From positions 4,774,001 to 4,838,000 of the forward strand of contig CP099652.1 in NCBI GenBank assembly GCA_024123955.1: a stretch of DNA of 64,000 bases. The letters are read 5' to 3'. The translations under genes were made by a program, and so were the position numbers. Shown here one piece after another: positions 61,004 to 64,000 of this stretch (positions are counted from its first letter, which is position 1; every line of letters starts with the position of its first letter). This DNA comes from Oxalobacteraceae bacterium OTU3CINTB1 (GTDB taxonomy: Bacteria; Pseudomonadota; Gammaproteobacteria; Burkholderiales; Burkholderiaceae_D). The notes under the pieces were generated by a model. It searched no databases and had not been told where the DNA came from. It worked only from the letters and a program-made list of their open reading frames with translations.

Positions 61004-62050
61004 ATGAGCAACGACGCTATCAAACTGACCTCCTTCTCCCACGGCGGCGGCTGCGGCTGCAAAATCGCGCCCGGCGTCCTGTCGGAGATCCTGAAGAATT
61101 CGACCGGCTTCCCGGTGCCGAAGGAACTGATGGTCGGCATCGAGACGGCCGACGACGCCGCTGTCTACAAGCTCAATGACGAACAGGCGCTGATCGCCAC
61201 CACCGACTTCTTCATGCCGATTGTCGACGACCCGTTCGACTTCGGCCGCATCGCCGCCACCAATGCCATTTCCGACGTCTACGCCATGGGCGGCACGCCG
61301 ATCATGGCCCTGGCCCTGGTGGGCATGCCGATCAACAAACTGCCGATCGAGACCATCGGCCAGATCATCAAGGGCGGCGAATCGATCTGCGCCGAAGCGG
61401 GCATTCCGATCGCCGGCGGCCACACCATCGACTCGGTCGAGCCGATCTACGGCCTGGTGGTGCTGGGCCTCGTGCACCCGTCCAAAGTCAAACGCAACGC
61501 CGACGCCAAGGCCGGCGACGTGCTGGTGCTGGGCAAACCGCTGGGCGTAGGCGTGCTGTCGGCCGCGCTGAAAAAGGACAAGCTGGACGCCGAGGGCTAC
61601 AAGGCCATGATCGCCAACACCACCAAGCTGAATAAGCCCGGCAAGGCGCTGTCCGAGATGGCCGGCGTGCACGCGCTGACCGACGTCACCGGTTTCGGCC
61701 TGCTGGGCCACCTGCTGGAATTGGCGCGCGGCGCCAAGCTGGAAGCGCATCTGGAGATGGCCAAGATCCCGCTGCTGCCCGGTGTCGAGCAGCTGGCGCA
61801 CGACGGCTACTTCACCGGCGCCTCGGGCCGCAACTGGGACGCGTACGGCAAGGACGTGGAGCTGGGCACCGGCGTATCGCAGGCGCAGCACATGCTGCTG
61901 ACCGACCCGCAGACCTCGGGCGGGCTGCTGGTCTCCTGTGACGCTGGCAGCGTCGAGGAAGTACTGGCACTGTTCCGCCGCGAAGGCTTCGGCGAGGCCG
62001 CCGTCATCGGCCGCATGGCCGAAGGCGCGGCGCGCGTGCGCGTCGAGTAG
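61004..62050 (+). CDS. selD: Selenophosphate synthetase SelD (SenC)
   Basis: Makes selenophosphate from selenide and ATP. The 348 residues begin with the active-site loop SHGGGCGCK, with Cys17 and Lys20 numbered as in E. coli SelD. Further blocks are IATTDFFMPIVDDPFDFGRI, AISDVYAMGGTPIMAL and LLTDPQTSGGLLVS. No selA, selB or selC lies nearby, while senB directly precedes it, so selenoneine synthesis is the likely main use (the senC role). It could also supply other selenium pathways. Confidence 0.92.
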   Translation: MSNDAIKLTSFSHGGGCGCKIAPGVLSEILKNSTGFPVPKELMVGIETADDAAVYKLNDEQALIATTDFFMPIVDDPFDFGRIAATNAISDVYAMGGTPIMALALVGMPINKLPIETIGQIIKGGESICAEAGIPIAGGHTIDSVEPIYGLVVLGLVHPSKVKRNADAKAGDVLVLGKPLGVGVLSAALKKDKLDAEGYKAMIANTTKLNKPGKALSEMAGVHALTDVTGFGLLGHLLELARGAKLEAHLEMAKIPLLPGVEQLAHDGYFTGASGRNWDAYGKDVELGTGVSQAQHMLLTDPQTSGGLLVSCDAGSVEEVLALFRREGFGEAAVIGRMAEGAARVRVE

Positions 62051-62279
62051 CCACGCCTGAAACCGGCCGGGGCGCCCGCCTTGGCCGCGTGTTTCACCAT
62101 TACGATCCCGCTCCAGAAGTCATTGTCGATATTTTCGAACGTAGACCCGTAATTTTTCCGCTTTTACTTTTCCCCGTCGTCGCGGATACTTCATTCCAGC
62201 AGCGAGCAACGCGAAATAAAAGCCGCGAAAAACGCAAACCACTCTATCGAAATTATTCAACATAACTTAGGAGCTTACC

Positions 62280-62933
62280 ATGCCAACCGCCATCGCCAAA
62301 CCAGGCAACACCCTGCTGAACCCAACCAACCACACGCTGATCATGATCGATCACCAGTCGCAGATGTCGTTCGCCACCAAGTCGATCGACCCGGTCCAGC
62401 TGCGCAACAACGTCGCGCTGGTCGCCAAGGCGGCCAAAGGCTTCGCCGTTCCGACCATCCTGACCACGGTCGCCGAAAAGTCGTTCTCCGGTCCGATCTT
62501 CGACGAAATCAAATCGGTCTTCCCGGACGAAGTGGCGATCGACCGCACCACCATGAACACTTGGGAAGATCCACGCATCGCCGACCGCGTCAACGCCATC
62601 GGCAAGGACAAGATCGTGCTGGCCGGCCTGTGGACGTCGGTGTGCATCGTCGGCCCGGCCCTCTCGGCGCTCGACCAGGGCTTCGAAGTCTACGTCATCA
62701 CCGACGCCAGCGGCGACGTCTCCGACGAAGCGCACGAACGCGCCGTCGAACGCATGGTGCAATTGGGCGCCCGCCCAATGACCTCGCTGCAGTATCTGCT
62801 CGAACTGCAGCGCGACTGGGCGCGCGGCGAGACCTACAACGAAACCGTGGCCACCTCTATCGCGCACGGCGGCGGCTATGGCCTCGGCCTGATCTACGCC
62901 AAAACCATGTTCAACGCCGGCGAAGGCCACTAA
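62280..62933 (+). CDS. Isochorismatase-family cysteine hydrolase (YcaC-like)
   Basis: A 217-residue hydrolase. The catalytic triad of the family is seen as Asp in LIMIDHQSQM, Lys in TTVAEKSFSG and Cys in AGLWTSVCIVG. The length and start (LLNPTNHTLIMIDHQ) match YcaC-like proteins. A good AGGAG ribosome site precedes the ATG. It converges on a LysR gene. Substrate unknown. The 229 bp between selD and this gene hold no feature I can name. Confidence 0.88.
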   Translation: MPTAIAKPGNTLLNPTNHTLIMIDHQSQMSFATKSIDPVQLRNNVALVAKAAKGFAVPTILTTVAEKSFSGPIFDEIKSVFPDEVAIDRTTMNTWEDPRIADRVNAIGKDKIVLAGLWTSVCIVGPALSALDQGFEVYVITDASGDVSDEAHERAVERMVQLGARPMTSLQYLLELQRDWARGETYNETVATSIAHGGGYGLGLIYAKTMFNAGEGH

Positions 62934-62969
62934 GCAGATTCGGGCCGGGCATCAAGCCCGGCCCGCCGA

Positions 62970-63881
62970 TTAATCGCCCACGCCTTCCACCATAGCCGGC
63001 CGGGTGATTTGCATAAGCCAGTTGAACACCACCTCCGCGCGCGGCGCGATGTGGCGCCGCTGCGGCACCATCAACGACACCTGCATCGGCGGCGCGCGAA
63101 ATTCCGGCAACACTTCGACCAACTCGCCGCTGTCGATCAGGCGGCGGTTGGTCGGCAGCGCGACCTGCATGATCCCCAGTCCGTTCAGGCAGCCCGCCTG
63201 CATGAACGTCGAGCTGTTGACCGACAGCGCCGCGCGCATCGGCACCTCGCGCACCGCACCATCCGCCACGTAGCGAAAGGCCGCACCGTCGCTGCGCAGA
63301 CTAGCGGAGTAATGGACGATGCGATGTCCCGCGAGGTCGGCCAGCGTGCGCGGCATGCCGTGCCGCCGCAGATACGCCGGACTGGCGACGTTACACATCG
63401 CCATCGCGCCCAAGGGCCGCGCCACCATATCGGAATCGGGCAGCGGCCCGATCCTGACCAGCGCGTCGAAGCCTTCGCGCACCATGTCGATGCGGCGGTC
63501 GTTGACGCTGATGCCCAGGTCGAGCAGCGGATGCTCGGCCAGCAGCGACTGCAGGTGCGGCATCACAAGCTCCTGCGCGAACATGCCGGGCATGTCGATG
63601 CGCACCTTGCCGCGCAGCGCGCCGGCGGCGGGCCGGAACATCCCCTGCAACTGGTCGGCCTCGGTCAGCAGCTCCCTGCAGCGGGCCAGGAAGGCCTCGC
63701 CGTCGGGCGTGAGCCGCACGCTGCGCGTGGTCCGCTGCAGCAGGCGTCCGCCCACCTCCGCCTCAAGCGCCTGCACCAAGGTCGAGACCCGGCCCTTGGC
63801 CAGGCCCAGCTCCTCGGCCGCCCGGGTGAAGCTGGCCAGTTCGGCGACGCGACAAAATACCCTCAACTCACTCAGATCCAT
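62970..63881 (-). CDS. LysR-family transcriptional regulator
   Basis: With the internal start (MDLSELRVFCRVAELASFTR) it has 303 residues, the normal length. The helix-turn-helix is ELGLAKGRVSTLVQALEAEVG; the effector domain begins near residue 90 (GKVRIDMPGMFAQ). The start at 63881 is preferred over an upstream ATG because it fits the family N-terminus. It is divergent from the gene starting at 63985, its likely target; the isochorismatase gene converges on it. Confidence 0.9.
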   Translation of the reverse strand: MDLSELRVFCRVAELASFTRAAEELGLAKGRVSTLVQALEAEVGGRLLQRTTRSVRLTPDGEAFLARCRELLTEADQLQGMFRPAAGALRGKVRIDMPGMFAQELVMPHLQSLLAEHPLLDLGISVNDRRIDMVREGFDALVRIGPLPDSDMVARPLGAMAMCNVASPAYLRRHGMPRTLADLAGHRIVHYSASLRSDGAAFRYVADGAVREVPMRAALSVNSSTFMQAGCLNGLGIMQVALPTNRRLIDSGELVEVLPEFRAPPMQVSLMVPQRRHIAPRAEVVFNWLMQITRPAMVEGVGD

Positions 63882-63984
63882 GCGATTGTTCTTTTTGACG
63901 AAACAGTTCATTCATTTTATAACGATTTATCTTCGATAAACAGAACGGTAAAGTGGGGACCTCTTTCATCCATCCGGAGCATCC

Positions 63985-64000
63985 ATGAACACGATCACCC
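63985..64000 (+). CDS. Start of a further gene, cut by the right edge
   Basis: ATGAACACGATCACC follows a GGAGC ribosome site at 63976-63980 and lies about 100 bp from the divergent LysR start. Only five codons (MNTIT) are in the window, so no product can be named. Confidence 0.5.

Overview
The window is a GC-rich chromosomal segment (visibly richer than 60 % GC except for one island gene) from a betaproteobacterium. The gene families, the pstS/ppk arrangement and the small repeat families point to Oxalobacteraceae of the Massilia/Duganella/Janthinobacterium type. This placement is inference from gene content; no rRNA is present to confirm it. No phage, CRISPR array, IS transposase or plasmid backbone was found.

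Layout. 1-3.7 kb: phosphate starvation genes, pstS (cut by the left edge) divergent from ppk1-sixA, with a clear Pho box in front of each. 3.8-9.5 kb: a polyamine-type binding protein, an orphan FliD-like protein, a class III CoA-transferase divergent from an HTH-fused citrate synthase, and a PilZ protein. 9.6-17.2 kb: housekeeping genes (alr-radA, lplT, tsaB-rimI-uracil-DNA glycosylase-DUF1853, a thioredoxin-like gene). 17.3-18.4 kb: a small low-GC island with an unrecognised gene beside an odd tRNA-Ser-like gene. 18.5-20 kb: an S33 hydrolase with a DUF6404-like partner.

20.0-30.9 kb (minus strand): nine tightly packed co-directional genes that make sense as an alginate or related uronate-polymer utilisation operon. 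They are a TonB-dependent receptor, LacI regulator, DEH-reductase-like SDR, heparinase-fold lyase, KDG kinase, hexuronate-type MFS transporter, SGNH esterase, PL7-type alginate lyase and an RraA-family enzyme. A perfect 28-bp palindrome of LacI-operator type lies just upstream of the receptor gene, and a second imperfect site lies 192 bp further out.

31-41.9 kb: an alpha/beta hydrolase with an orphan molybdopterin dehydrogenase subunit, a large PAS-GGDEF-EAL protein, small DUF genes, mltD and fabI. 42-49.9 kb: a chemotaxis receptor whose last codons come from a repeat element, an RhlE-type helicase with a long leader, a double retropepsin-like protein, an ECF sigma factor with a small membrane protein, and an MFS gene. 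49.9-57.2 kb: an antiporter, MarR-MFS-LysR genes, gdhA and a short malic enzyme.

57.4-64 kb: a secreted amidohydrolase, then a locus matching selenoneine biosynthesis: senA (EgtB-like, minus strand) divergent from senB (glycosyltransferase) and senC/selD (plus strand), with only 34 bp between the divergent starts. The window ends with an isochorismatase-family hydrolase, a LysR regulator and the first codons of a further gene.
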